A stretch of DNA of 64,000 nt. It comes from Oscarella lobularis (lineage: Eukaryota; Porifera; Homoscleromorpha; Homosclerophorida; Oscarellidae). Below the pieces are notes generated by a model. The model saw nothing but the letters and a program-made list of their open reading frames with translations. It did not search any database and was not told the DNA's origin. The stretch spans positions 1,663,733-1,727,732 of the forward strand of contig NC_089175.1 in the NCBI RefSeq assembly GCF_947507565.1, read 5' to 3'. Positions 1 through 13,900 of the stretch are shown piece by piece. Position 1 is the first letter of the stretch, and every line of letters begins with the position of its first letter. The position numbers and the translations under genes are program-made.

Positions 1-1323
1 TCTCGATACGAAAAAGTCTCGTTTCTCGGACCGCGCAAATACAGCGACAACAGTCTCACTACGGACGACAGCCTAGACTCGTTCATGATCGAATACAAAG
101 CTCTAGACATCAGAAAGAAGTACGATATCATAATCTCCGCTCCACATTACGCGAATCTAATCATCACTATTTTCGCGAATCTAGAATTGCCATTGGCGGC
201 TACGGATCGGTATACAAAGCCAAGCTCAATGGAATGACAGTGGCAGTAAAGAAATTAGTCTGTTATCCCGGCAAACAAAATGAGATTCACGATATGGTTA
301 GGGAAGCTACTCTATTAGGGTAAGTCGGCGCGTATGAGATTAACTTATTGGCACTTTGGTTGAGTAGTAAATTGCATCACGCTAATATCGTACGCCTGAT
401 CGCCGTTTGCTCGGATCCGTCCAACATGTGTATAGTGACGGAGCTCGCTCTTCAAGGATCGGTGAGAACGTATCTCAAAACTCGTAATGAGAGAATCAAA
501 TGGCCCGAGAAACTACGGATGGTTAGTCGGCACGCGGCCCTCTTCAAAATCATTATTATGGCTTTTTAATTTGCTTTAGTTACACGATGCCGCCAACGGC
601 GTGCTCTATTTGCACACGAGACATCCTCCCGTTATACATCGCGATCTCAAATCGAGCAATTTGCTTTTGGATGCAAACTGGCGAGTGAAAGTGTGCGATT
701 TCGGCGTTTCGAAGTGCAAATCGATGATAACATTCTACAAAAATCGCAAACCGTTGCATGAAAAAGGTCGAGCATTTTGACTCTTTTAATTAATCAGATT
801 GAATTTTTTTTCTATAGGGCTTGGGCTGGGCAAAATGACTGAATCGAGCGGTCACACGAAGGCTCCCGGCACGCTCCGATGGACCGCACCGGAGTTTTTG
901 AGCAATCGTCCAAAGCTAACCGTCAAATCGGACGTCTATTCATTTGGAATGGTGATGTGGGAATTTGCATCGGCATCCTTCAAACCTCCAGCCGATCCGA
1001 AGGCCAGAAAGGAGTACCTCTGCCCATTTCCTCACCTAATTTGGTCGCACGAGGTAAACGACTCTATCTCATAAATATACAGCCCATTTTACTCTTTATG
1101 TCTCTAGGTTGCTGATGCGATACTGAGAGGTGAACGACCGCTTATACCTTCAGTATGCATTCCGAGTGTTCGCGATCTAATCTACCAATGCTGGCAGAAT
1201 AACTACGCCAACCGACCCGACTTCAAACTAATTTTGGCCTCGCTTGCGGAAATAGCGATCGAGCAAGGGAGTGATTTGACGGAAACCAGCGATGGCAGCG
1301 ACTTCGCGTCGGAAGCCGACTAA
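1..1323 (+). CDS. TKL-type protein kinase, 5' end outside window
   Basis: A protein kinase domain spread over about six exons with short introns (for example 120-184, phase 2, and one after 319). Visible in order: the glycine loop [11 protein letters not shown] with the VAIK-type lysine in VAVKKL (about 190-260), [14 protein letters not shown] (about 376-415), the catalytic loop HRDLKSSN (about 640), DFG (about 700), APE in RWTAPEF (about 880) and [20 protein letters not shown] and GTLRWTAPE are typical of the tyrosine-kinase-like (TKL) class, so serine/threonine specificity is more likely than tyrosine. The coding sequence ends GSDFASEAD and a stop at 1323. The segment before the domain (residues near SLDSFMIEY) looks like a juxtamembrane linker, so an extracellular part may lie to the left. 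It is related to the receptor kinase on the opposite strand at 1730-4593. Kinase assignment is secure; ligand and substrate are unknown. Confidence 0.85.
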
Positions 1324-1729
1324 ATCAGATTGTAACTAAATGCCAGAGAACCTCTAGATCGCCGCTTAGCTGCTGCTATACGGGGTGGGAGGGTTTTGTA
1401 ATGGACGCAAGACGTTTAGGTGCCGTTGTAGGTAGATGCTGTACTTACGACTTTCGCTTTGTGGAACTACGACCTCGCTTAAAGCAGTTCCAGCGCGTTT
1501 ACTCCTCCAGTCGGCTCGTTCGGCTTCGGTTTCGTTCGAGAGCGCACGCATAGAGAGAGCGCGCGAAGGAGTGGCGCTTGGGATATATTGTGCTTGCGTG
1601 TTCGCGTGAATTCAATTGCAAGAAAGCAATCCAATGATCTAACAGAAACCAGAGCTACGTTGCATCTGACAGAAGTACGAAGAGTGCTTTGTAAGCCAGA
1701 GAAAACGTGTAGACAATAATTTATATGCT
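1324..1729. other. Intergenic gap between two convergent kinase genes
   Basis: This stretch separates the 3' ends of the two convergent kinase genes. I see no convincing gene; an open minus-strand frame of about 60 codons has no family features. It probably holds the two 3' untranslated regions. Confidence 0.5.
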
Positions 1730-4593
1730 CTAGTTTGCTTCACTTGCTTCTTCCGTTTGGGCCAGAGCAGCCGTTGACGTAGACTCCGCTTCGTCTATGG
1801 AGACTTCTAGAAGATTGCCTTGCTCAAGGCGATTGATAACGTCGGTAAACTCCGGTCGCTTTTGGTAATCGTGCTGCCAGCACGTTACCATCAACTCCTT
1901 CAAGTCTTCCGGGCAAGTGGTAGGAATGATGGGACGATCGCCTTTCTTCACTTCAGCAGCAAGCTAAAGGAAAGGAAACGAGATCATAAAAAATAAAGTA
2001 AAACGATGCGCTGACCTCAAAAAGGTACGGAGTTTTCAAGTGGGAAAAGGGAGCCTCTGGGGCTCCAACAAACTCCCAAACAACGATGCCGAACGAATAG
2101 ACGTCGGCTTTCTTGGTCAAGACAGGCGAATCTACCATCAGTTCCGGAGCCGTCCACAGAAGTGTACCCGGAAGTTTCGTATGAGTCCTATCTATAGAAA
2201 AATTGACTTAGAAATTCCTCTTCTACAGCAATGCTAATATTTTTCTTTGCCTTTCTTGAAATGATCGAGCATCTTGGCTACGCCGAAGTCGGCAACTTTG
2301 ACGTTGAAGTCCCTATCGACCAGCAGATTGCCGCACTTGAGGTCTCTGTGAATGATAGGAGGGTTCTGGCAATGAAGGTGCGCCATTCCTCTGGCAGCAT
2401 GAAGAAGCTAACAAAAAAGAAGAAATATTGTTTTTTTAAATTAGCGATTTCCACCGTACCATTCGTCTGATCCGATTCTGCTCTAACGGCTTGTAAGTAC
2501 CCTTGCGAGGACGAAGGATGCTGGACACCGATTTTCTGGACATGTACTCGGTCACAATACACATGCTTCCTTCGTCCAAGCAAATTCCCATCAAGAGAAC
2601 AATGTTGGGATGATGCAGTTGGCTATAAATATGACGCAGATAAAAAATCTATTTTGAACTAAGAGTAATACTTACCTCATAAGAAGAGCTTCTCTTCGGA
2701 ATTCTTCCTTTTCGGCCTCGAGTAAATGCATACTTCGTAATTCTTTCAGGGCGACAATATCGGCATTCCACTTGGCCTTGTACACAAATCCAGATCCTCC
2801 TTCTCCTATTCTAAATAAGATAAGCAGATAATTAGCTTTGCTTTGCGTCGTCTCCACCTATTATTTACCTCTTCAACTTCGTCAAACTTCCGGGAGGAAT
2901 AAAGAACGACTGCATAATATCGACTGAGTCTTCCGACGACGCAAGCCCTGACGATGCTTCTTCACTTTGACTAGTATCTCCTTTCTTGGTTTTCTTTCGG
3001 TTTCGTGACATGGTCGATTTAGCGTGCACCTTCACACTTTGCACGCTTTCCTCCAGAAGTCTGTCGCCTTCCCTCGAGCGACGACGGCGAGGCTGCGTCG
3101 GAGCAAAGGAACGACGCAATCTTCGTCTGCGAATGAAGACTATCCCGCTCGCCGTCAGGGCAACAGCAAGGGCGCCACCAACAGATCCAAGGATAGGTAG
3201 TAGTAGGTTGCTAGTGGGACCTGATAGAAAAAGAACTTATTTAGATACAACCGCTAAGTCTGCAATTAATTACATGGCATAGGAGAGTCTTCACACCAAG
3301 ATTTTATTGTTTGGGGAGGCTGTAGATTATGGCATGTAGCTTCCGTATAACCTTCATCGGCCCAACTGTAAAACGAAGGTTGATCCGGATCCGCATCATT
3401 AGGACAAGTCCAAGAAAGAGAGCAGTTGCACACAAACTCATTACCTTTCAAACACCTAAACATTACATGTAAGTACCGAGTCTAGTCTATCTTGCAACAA
3501 ACAATTTTTTAGCTGGCGCCTTTGATTGCTGAAAAACAGATCCAAGTTGTGAATTGGAAGAAATCGTTTGCAATTTGTTAAATTGCAAGCTCCTATACAA
3601 GCGGCAATGATCACATCTGATTACACGTTTTAGTGCCGTCTAAAGATCTAAACATACACAAAGTTGACATAGGAAGAGTTTTCCATTTGAAAGTCATAAT
3701 CCCCAATGCTTGTCAACAGATTACGAGACAGATCGCTACATAACACAAGACGTCAATTTATTGTTCCTAAAAGAACATCTCGTTACATGTGTGATAAGAC
3801 GCTAAGTTGGTAGAACGGTTGTTCACTCAATGAAGATAAATTATTATTTTTCAAACACCTAAGGAAGAGAGGATTAGCCAGCAAAATCAAAAGTACGCAA
3901 AGCACTAACAGCGTTGACAGGGAGCAGCTTCCCTCGTCGGTGTGGCGCAATACTTTCATCGTCTCCACAAAGTCCAGTGGATTGTCTTCAACGAGGCTAA
4001 AACAAGAATGAAAGACGTCACGAAATAGATAAGAATCGTACAGAAATTCAAGAGACGGCGCTTTATAGCAGAAGCTGTCGTGGGCGTTCGCGGTAAGACA
4101 AGTCAGACTGCAATTTTTCAAAATGCTGCAAAAACGTATTCAACGTATTTAACGACTACATTTCTTTTCATACACATACAGCTCTTGTAGCCCTGACCAT
4201 AGAATTCCGCCGTCGAAAGTCTCTAAAGGACTGTTGTAAATCTCACTGCAAAGTACCTTGTAGAGAAACGATCGCGAAAAGAAAAGCCCACTCTTACAGC
4301 GTCTTGTAGGAATCGAGGTAAGAGAGCGACGAGAACATCGTTGGTGTGGTCGCAGTCAACCCGATGCAGATGATCCTACCATATTGGCGGTCAGAAGAGC
4401 AGCTGCATTTGTTCGGACATTTCGGATCGCCCCCTGGTTGAAAGTCTTCTGGAACATCATACATACAGCGATTAGCCAGTGAGTTCGTTTGCTCCTCTGC
4501 ACAAGCGTCGTCGTCCGAGTCACTTGTGACCAATCCTCGACAACAACTCAAAACGATCAGCGCAGTTGCTACGACAATCTGGTGCCACCGCAT
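1730..4593 (-). CDS. LRR receptor with TKL-type kinase domain
   Basis: A single-pass receptor kinase in many small exons. The start at 4593 gives a signal peptide ([18 protein letters not shown]). Next come a cysteine-rich LRR N-cap ([13 protein letters not shown]), a short set of leucine-rich repeats (about 4300-3780), an LRR C-cap ([11 protein letters not shown], about 3430), a hydrophobic segment near 3220-3120 followed by RRRRLRR, and a basic linker. The kinase follows: [13 protein letters not shown] glycine loop (about 2800), ALKEL lysine, a HPNIVLL-type segment, [24 protein letters not shown] and [12 protein letters not shown], ending [19 protein letters not shown] and GTLLWTAPE place it in the TKL class. 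LRR plus TKL in one membrane protein is familiar from plants and unusual in animals. It probably senses an extracellular ligand at the plasma membrane; the ligand is unknown. Confidence 0.85.
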
Positions 4594-4990
4594 CGCGTTT
4601 CACAAATGCTCGAGTGCACGCAGAATCCAGCTACTTTTGGGTCTCGGGTTCACGCAAACCCCGGCTACTATCGCATGTGGGAGGAAAGCGCTTTCGGGCC
4701 GACGGCGGGAAAACGAAATCATTCGCGTGACAACTCAGAACTACAAGTAAATTCCCCGACAAAAGCCAAAGTTTGGCAAACCATAAAGCTCTACCTAAGG
4801 CTCTGCACAACGGTATCTCATTCTCCGAAGTGACGTAAGTCACGTGCGAATGACGTAGAAGGGAGTACTTTCGCTTTCAAAACTAACAATGCAGCTATAA
4901 TTATAGGCCAATACTAACTAAACTACGAAGAAGAACCAGAAATCAAATAATAAAGAGAAACAAAATCAGCTATCCCGAAATCTTCACCCC
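4594..4990. promoter_or_regulatory. Upstream region of the LRR receptor kinase and 3' flank of the cadherin
   Basis: Both neighbours are on the minus strand, so this gap should carry the promoter of the receptor kinase and the 3' end of the cadherin transcript. An AATAAA-like ATAATAAAG at about 4948, outside the cadherin stop, could serve poly(A) addition on either strand. No gene is supported here. Confidence 0.4.
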
Positions 4991-7900
4991 CTAACGCCTA
5001 CTTGACAGAGACGAATGACTTTGAGTCAGACTCGGCGAACCCTTTCGAGACGCCGTCGGCGACATTGAAATCGGCGACAGATTCGACGGTGCCGGCGTCT
5101 CGTTAGGAGTCGTCGCTAACGACGAAGACACCGAAACGCCTAGTATAAAAATTAGAAATTGCGCCTCCGAAAAAAAAAAACAGAAACGTACCTGGAGATA
5201 TACAAGGTGACAGCCCATTGTTACGCAGCGCTTTATTAGCCGGACGAGAACGATTCGCAGCCGGAGGTAAACCCGACCGTCGTCCATGCGCTGTCATAGG
5301 CGAATTCTGATAAAAACGCGCCGGATGATGCGGCGAATACGATCCGTTAACGTTTGGTCGTACGGGAGCTGGACCGGGCGGCGGCGGCATGACGGCGGCG
5401 GCAGCAGCGGCATTTCGCCCTCGCGTCACGTCGCCGAAGTAACCGCCGTGGTCGTACTCGGGTCGATAAAAGAACGCATTATCGTCGTCGGTAGCGAGAC
5501 TGAACGAATCGGCGACGGACGGCGTCATCGTCATGCTATCCGACGTCCCTTCGTACGTGAACGTTCGCGTGCCGTCGATCATCGCGTCGTCCTCGTCGGC
5601 GTCGGCTTCGGCGAGTTTGCTATGAAGCATGTTCTGCACTTCCAAGCCGACTTCGGCCTCGCCGCCGCCTTGGATATTAAAATCGTGCATGCTCTCGCGA
5701 CTGCTATTGAGTCCGAGCGCGTCGAGACCGCGCATGATGAGACGCGTGTCGGGCGTCGCCGACGGCTTGAGGAGGCTGAAGCCCGACCCGGCTTCGGACA
5801 CGTCCGTGCGCGTTTCCGAGACGGTGCGCGATTGGGGCGTCGACATCGTGAAATCCTTGTGCATGGCGCTCACGCTCGCGTCGCTCTCGCTCGGCAAGAA
5901 GCGATGTTTCTCGTCCGGCGCCGAGCTCTCGTCGCTGTCCTCGCGACGATGCTTTCCCGCCGCCGATGGCAGGACCAAACTGTTGCGCGGACTCGCGCTG
6001 CCCATGGGAAGAAGTTTGTCGTTGCTGCGCGTTCGCGCGTGTCCGTTTGTGATGACTAGGCCGCTGCTGTGACTGCCGACGGCGCTGCTGCTGCTCTTCT
6101 CGTTCACCGCCTCGTCGATGCCGACTTCTCGACTGCGACTGCTCGCATAGCTGAATTCGCTCACCGCGGACGCATTCGTCGTCATGAAAATAATCTCGTT
6201 CTTTTTCGGATTCACGTCGTACTTGTTCCGCCGTCGTCGTCGTCGCCACAAGAAGAACACGACAAGAAAAATCAGGACAAGAACAAGAATACCGACGAGT
6301 GCGCCGATGATGGAAGGCACGGGGCTACTCGACGACGACGTAACGGTTGCCGCTATCGGCTTGATAACAACTTGAGCCGTCGCCGTCATAGGAGACGGTC
6401 CTTTGTCTTTCGCTGCGACGATGAGACTCGTGTAATCAGTCCCTTCAGACGCTCGTCTTCTCCGTTTTCTGTTTTCCGCCACGCTCTCGCCGTTGTCCGT
6501 TTCCGGAATCAGAGAATCGTTGTATACGATGTGACCTTCGGACGAAACCGTCAACATCTGGAGACCCAATCCACGCGCTTTCTTCTCGTTCTCCTCGTCC
6601 AGGAAGAAATAAACCAAATCGCCGTCGACGCCGGAGTCGCCGTCGTTCGCCGACACGACGCCGACGACATCATTCGTTTTGAGATCCCTTTTCATGTCGA
6701 ATTCAAACGACGATTTCGCAAAGACGGGCCGCTGTTCATTCACCGGCGTCACATCGATGACGACCGTTGCCGTCGACGAACGTGGCACAGTCGCGTTATC
6801 CGTCGCAATGACGTGGAAAACGAGTCGTTTGTCTTTTTCGTAATCGGGAGAAATCGTCAGAGTAATCGAGCCGTCTTTGTCGATAGCGAAATAGTCCGTG
6901 TCTTTGATGGAATAAATCACTTGGCTTTTGTCGCTATCTTGAGCCTCGACCGTCAAGACGTGAATGCCCAATTGGCTATTTTCCGGAACGCGGCTGTGAT
7001 ATTGCGACTCGGTAAAAACGGGCGCCTCGCCGTTGAAATCCAAGACGGTTATGACGACGGGCACTTCGGCGCGCGACGACGACCTGACGTCCTGGGCGAC
7101 GACAGTCAAGTCGTATCGGCGACGATTCGCGAAATTAAGAGACGCTTGCGTCTTGATTTGACCGTTCGAGCTATCGATCGAAAAATCGCCGCTCGGATCC
7201 CTGAGACTGTACGAAACGGACGACGACGGCAACGATGAGCCGCCCGTTTCCGTGACGGCGTGCACGCGAACGACGTCCGTGTTAAGCGGCGCCGTTTCGT
7301 TGATCGATGCCGCGTAGCGGATTTCTTGAAAGACGACTCGTCGCTCGGAAACGACGTATAAGTACACGATTGTCTCGTTGGAAAAACTGCCCGGTATCGT
7401 GCCCAAATCGGCGACGCGTACGCGAAGGACGTAGGCTTGCGCCAGAGTGAGACCCGATCCGAAATATTCGATGTTACCCGTTGACGATTGAACGGCGAAA
7501 ATCGCCGTCCCGTTACCGCCGATCGCACGATAATTCAACTGACCGTTTTCGCCTTTATCGAGATCCGTCGCCGTCACGGCACCGACGGTCGAACCCGCTT
7601 TTACGTTGGCGGCGACGTCGAGCGCGTACGACGTCTTCGCGAACGCCGGAACGTGATCGTTGACGTCGTCGACGGTCACCGTCACCGTCGCGAGCGACGA
7701 TTGTTTTTTCGACTGACCCATGTCGTAAGCGATGACGGTCGCCACGTAGTCGTTCGTTTGTCCAAACACATACACGATCGATTTGTTTACTCGAAGTACT
7801 CCCGTCGTCGAATCGATGGCGAATCGATTGTCGAGTTCGTCTTGAAGACGATAGCGCACTTCGCCGTTCGCGCCCGAGTCGGCGTCCGTCGCGTTGATGT

Positions 7901-10900
7901 CGACGATCGGAGTTCCAGTCGATTGTCGTTCGCGCATCGAAACCGAGTAGAATAATTGATCGAATACCGGCGCGTTGTCGTTGACGTCGGTTAGATGAAC
8001 GAAGAACGTCGTCGTCGTTGTGAACACCGTGTCAGTGACGCCGACGGTGAGAGGATAGACGGCGCGTTTTTCGTAGTCGAGAGAATTTCGCAGCGTGATC
8101 TTTCCCGTTTGCGATTCGATGGAGAACTTGTTATCAGAGCCGCCTTGAAAGAAGAACAGCAGATCGGACGTGACGTCGTCGTCGCGAGCGGACACCGAAG
8201 CGATGAGCGTGCCCTTGGGAGCATCTTCGGCGACGGAGACGTTCTTTAATGGATATAACGTCGGCTTGTTATCGTTCTCGTCCGATATTCGTATCTGTAT
8301 TGTCGCCGATCCGCTGCCGCCTTGGAGTAGATCGACGGCGGAGACGACGACGTCGTACGACTGCTTTCCCTCGGCGTCGAAAACGGCGTTCGTGCGTAGT
8401 TCGCCGCTCGTCTCGTCGATTGTGAAATATTGCGAATCGGCTTGATTTTCCAAATGATAGCTGATTTTCTGCGCATTGCACTCGGCGAAAGTGAGAAACG
8501 GACTGCATGCCGTCACCGTCAACACGGAACTATTCACCGGCAAATTCTCCAGAACCTGCCCGTCGCGCGGACTGATGAACTTCGCCAAATCGCTATCGAC
8601 GGGCGTCACGTTGACGAACACGTGCATGAAGGCAACGAGCGCCACCGACTCTTTCGCTTCGACGGTCAAATCGTAGTAGTTCTCCGACGCCGCGTCCAAC
8701 GATTTCGCCAGCGTCAAACGTCCTGTGTCGGGCGTTATGGCAAATCGTCCCTGCGCGTTTCCCGCGCTGATTCCGTACCGAAGCGTCGCCGACGATCGGT
8801 CGCTCACCGCTTCGACTTGAACCACGCGAAAGGTGACGCCGGAATTCTCCAGGAGCGTTCGACGCACGAGCGGCTGAAGAAAACGCGGCGGAAGTTGCCG
8901 AATCGCCGGATCGATGACGGCGACGCTCACGTTGGCGCGCGAAGCGAGCGGCGGCACTCCCTCGTCTTCGGCGACGACAGCGAACATGTATGTTCGACCC
9001 GCTTGGAGTCCAGAAGTCGTCGTAATTAAACCCGTAACCGAATCGATTTGAAATTCCGACAGTCGACCGACGATTCGATACGAAACCGTGCCGTTTATTC
9101 CGCCGTCTGCGTCGACGGCGTACGTCTGCACGACAGAAGTCCCGCTTGAAGCCTGACTGGATATTTCGACGTTGTAGACGGATTGAGCAAATGCTGGAGA
9201 ATTGTCGTTCAAGTCTAATATTTGCACTTGCACGGGCGCGTACGCCGACTTTCCGCCGGCGACGATTTCCGACGCCCTAACGCCGAATACGTACGACGCT
9301 TTCTTTTCGCGATCTAACGCGGCGTTGGAACGTATGACGCCTGTCCCGGCGTCGATGGAAAAAACGCCGTCCGCTCCTTCAATGCTGTACTGAACGTCGC
9401 CGTAGATTCCGAGATCATCATCTCGTGCCGTCACTTTAACGAGTCGAGTTCCCTTCGGCGACATCTCGCGTATGGACGTCGTGTAGCGCGGCTGTTCAAA
9501 TCGCGGCGAATTGTCGTTGACATTGAGAACGTTTACGTCGACGCGAACGACGGCTTTTTGACTGGGATCCGACGTCGGATACGCTTCAACGTACAAGACG
9601 TACGACGAAATCTTCTCGAAGTCAAATGATTGACGAGCTAGTATTTCTCCCGTAGGCATCACGAAAAACGCGTTCGGCTGAGACGAATTCTGTATTTTGT
9701 ACTGCACCGATCGACCGGCGACGTCGTTCGCATTCACAAACCCCACCGTCGTGTTCGCTGGAAGATTTTCGGTGATATTGAAAAGATAGGAGCTTTGTTG
9801 GAAGTCGGGCGGCTGCCTGGGAACGAGTACGTCCACCGTGACGTCTACCGTTGTACCAAGTCGAGGCAATCCGTTGTCTTCACCGCGGATAACCAAGTTG
9901 AACTGGCCGGGACTCGTCGCGGTTTTCTGCAGGGAAACGTGACCCGTGCGGTTATTGATGCTAAACAAATTGCCGCTATTTCCTCCAGATATCGAATACG
10001 TCACCGTGCCGTTTGGCCCGAGATCGTCGTCGATGGCATTTAGACGTATGACGGGCGTTCCAGCGCCGTCGCCCTGGGTAACGTTCGCCGTAAAATGATT
10101 TCGTCCGAAATCGGGACGATTGTCGTTCACGTCCAAGACGATCACGCGGAGATCGACGACGCCGATGCGCGGCGGCGTTCCGCCGTCCGACGCTTGTATC
10201 GTGAGCCAATACGACGATATTATTTCGCGATCGAGAGAACGCTTGAGCTGGAGTCGGCCCGACAGGGCGTTCAGTTTAAATCGATCGCCGACGTTGCCGT
10301 CGATGAGCGAATAAGTCAGCGATCGACCCGTCGCGCTCGTTGCCGAGACGACGAGCAGTTCGCTGTCCGTCGGCGCGTCTTCAACGATTCGCGTCTGATT
10401 GGCGTTCGTGAATCGAACGGGGTCATTCGGCGCCGAAACGACGTTCACGGTCAGAATCGCCGTCGAGTTGAGTCGCGACGACTCGGGAATCGCTTGATCC
10501 TTGGCCATGATCGTCAAAGTGAATTTCGCATTGTTGAAGTCGGTGGATTGAACTTGAACGAGACCGCTTGTCCGATCGATGCTGAATAGCATCGATTTTC
10601 CGGGTGCCGGAGCGGGATCTTGTTGATGAATTGAGAAGAAAACGCGACCGTTTGCTCCCGTATCCACGTCAGTCGCGGCGACCTTGTAAATCGACGTGTG
10701 CACGGGCACGTCGTCGAAGACGCTCTCCGATTGGGGAAGGTTCTCGAATTTGGGCTGATGATCATTAGCGTCGGCGATTTTCACGTTCACTTGAATCGAC
10801 GCCGTGCGCGGATTCACGGGCGACTGATCCTGCGCGTGAAGAACGAGCGTATACGCCTTCAACGTTTCGAAGTCAAGCTGTCTGACGTTGCGTAGAACGC

Positions 10901-13900
10901 CCGTCTTCGAGTCAATGGTGAAGTGCGAGTTGAGATTTCCACTCGCTATGCTGTAGACGACGTCCGCGTTCGAGCCGTTATCTCTATCCGTCGCGACGAA
11001 ACGAGCCAATTCGCTTCGAAGCGCCACCGCTTCCGATATCGTCAAATTGACGACGGACGCGTTGAGAAACGTCGGCGAGTTATCGTTCACGTCGCCGACG
11101 ACGACCGTCACCGACGTCCAACTGCGTCGCGGCGACGGCGAACCGCCGTCGCTCGCCGTCACGTTGAGAACGTAGACGGGCGTCGTTTCGCGATCGAGCG
11201 ATTCGCGAAGGATAACGCTTCCGATGAAAGGATCGATTGAGAACGCGTCGTCGTTGCCGAGTGGAGTCGTCGAAGCGATTGCGTACGTCAGATTGGCGTT
11301 CGATCCCGCGTCGGGATCGGTTGCCGATACGATGCCGAAGCTGTCGTTCACCGCGGCGCTTTCCCAAACCCATAGCGACTTGGGGCTCTTGGGGTCGAAC
11401 GTGGGACTGTTATCGTTGACGTCGAGGATGTTCACCGTGACGACGGCGCTCGTCGATCGCGACGGGACGCCGCCGTCCGACACGACGACCTCGAGAATGT
11501 AAATTGACGTCGTTTCGCGATCTATATTCGCTGTCGTCGTAATGACGCCCGTGCGCGAGGAGATGACGAACTCGGACGACGGCTTCGTCCACTCGTACTT
11601 GAGCAAGCCGTTTCGACCGGAATCCGCGTCTGTGGCGTTGACTTTCCCGACTCGATAACCGATGCCGACGTTTTCGAAGAATCCAAAAACGACGTCTTGA
11701 TCGTGCGAGAAAATCGGGCTATTATCGTTGACGTCAACAACGGAGACGAAAACCGAGACGGGCGCGCTTCTCGCCGTCGGCGATCCTCGATCGCTAGCGA
11801 TCACATCGAAGCTGTAATTCCGCTCTTTCTCCGCATCGAGACGTCGAGAGACGACGATCTCGCCGTCGGATCGAACGTCGAATGGAAGTCCGGACGGACT
11901 CAGCGTGTAGAAAATATCGCCATTCTCACCCGAGTCTTTATCCGACGCCGAGACGTGCACGACGCTGGCGAGCAGAGTCGCGTTCTCCAGCACGCTGGCG
12001 CTATACTTCAAACGCGCGAACACGGGGCTGTGATCGTTCACGTCCACGACGGAAATTACGAGGTCGACCGTCGTTTTCCTAGCCGGATTTCCGCCGTCTG
12101 TCGCTGTCACGTTAATCGCCGTCTCCTTCATCGTTTCGTAGTCGAGCGACTGAAGCGACGTCACCATACCCGTACGAGAATTGATAGCGAAAGTATTTGG
12201 AATGCGTGACGTCATAGTATACGTCAAAATTCCGTTCGCTCCCGCGTCTAAATCGGTCGCATTGACGTCGGCGATAGGCGTGCCGTGCGGCAAATTTTCG
12301 GGGACGCTGATCGCGTCGCCCGACGCGTAGCCGAACACGGGCGAATTATCATTGGCATCTTCAACACTAACATTGACGGGAACCGTTGCGAAGAGAATGT
12401 GAGCTCCGCAGCAGCGCGCCTGAACGCTGAGTTCAATCCAAGGCGTTTTCTCCCTATCGACGGTCTTCGCCAGCACGATCTCTCCAGAAGTGAGTCCGAT
12501 TCGAAATATCCCGTTCGGATCGCCGAAAACGATGACGTATTCCATCGTCCCGTTGAGACCGAAGTCCTGATTGACGGCGCGAACGACGCCGAGACGCGTT
12601 CCCGTCGTCGCCGTCTCGTTCACGACGAAACCGTACGTCGAATTATCGAATAAGGGCGGTTTGTCTATGACATTAGCGACGGTGATTCGAACGGTGGCGT
12701 TTTGTTTAGACGCGCGTCCGTCCGAGTCTTCGGCGCCAATTACGAGCAGATGGACGTGCTTCTCCTCGCTGTCGAGCGTCCGCTTCAAAGCGACGGCGCC
12801 CGTGCGCGCGTTCACGTCGAAATTCCCGCCCTCGTTGCCGGCGAGGATGCGATAGCGAACGCCGGGATTCGCGTCCTCGTCGTCGGCGTGCACGCGCGTG
12901 CACTCGTGCCCGACGCTCGCGTTCTCGTACACGTAACAGTCGTAGTCGATGGGATAGAAGACGGGCAGATTGTCGTTGACATCTTCCACTGACACGACTA
13001 GAGAGACGATCGTTTCGAGTTGAGAATTTCCAGAGTCAGCTGCTTTGACTCTGCCGGCGTATTCAGCTTTTGTTTCCCTATCTAACGTCTTGTCAAGAGT
13101 CAGTTTTCCAGACGCCGAGTTGAGAGATATGATCCCAGCGAATTCGTTTCCCACGAACGAATAGGTCACTTTACCCGCGTCGCCGGCGTCGGCATCCGTC
13201 GCCGTCAGCGTAGCGATGACCGTTCCCGGCGCGAGTGTTTCGCTCGCGTTGATTCGATAGTCGCCGCTAGACGAAACACCGTCAAATTTCGGCGCATTGT
13301 CGTTGACGTCGTCAATGGTTATCGTCACCGTAATCGCGTTCGATTCCAAAGGCGGACTTCCCTTATCGCCGGCGACGATCTTCAGTGAAACGACGTCAAT
13401 TAGCTCTCGATCCAAACTCTTATTCGTTTTTACGACACCGGACGAATCGACGCTAAACCAATCGCCGAACGGTTGCCCGTCCGGTATAAAATACACGACT
13501 TCCCCGTTCATTCCTTCGTCGGGATCGTCAGCGCTCACGCTCGTCACGACGGTGCCGGGGCGCGCCGATTCGCTGACCGATCCGGCGAAAGGGCCCCCGA
13601 CGAAACTGGGCGCATTATCGTTGACATCTCGAACGGTAACGTCGACCGACCACGTGCTCGACTGGCCACCCTGATCGGACGCATTGACAGTCAATCGATA
13701 GCGATTCCGAGTCTCGCGATCCAAATCCTTAGCGATTTTGAGAAGATAGAAATCGCTGCCCTGATGCTGCACAATAAAATCTCCAAATCCTCCCATCAAT
13801 TTGACGCTGACGACGTCGTTCGGATCCCCGTCCTTTATAGTCAATCCGCTAACAAACGCTCGACCAGGACCCTCGTCGAATGCCGTCGTCAAGGGAATGA

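Noticed and set aside
1-1323. Calling the first kinase a tyrosine kinase
   Set aside because: The catalytic loop is HRDLKSSN, not the HRDLAARN/HRDLRAAN of tyrosine kinases, and GTLRWTAPE is TKL-like.
4631-4843. Minus-strand frame upstream of the LRR receptor kinase
   Set aside because: No domain and no link to the receptor; the receptor has its own signal peptide at 4593.
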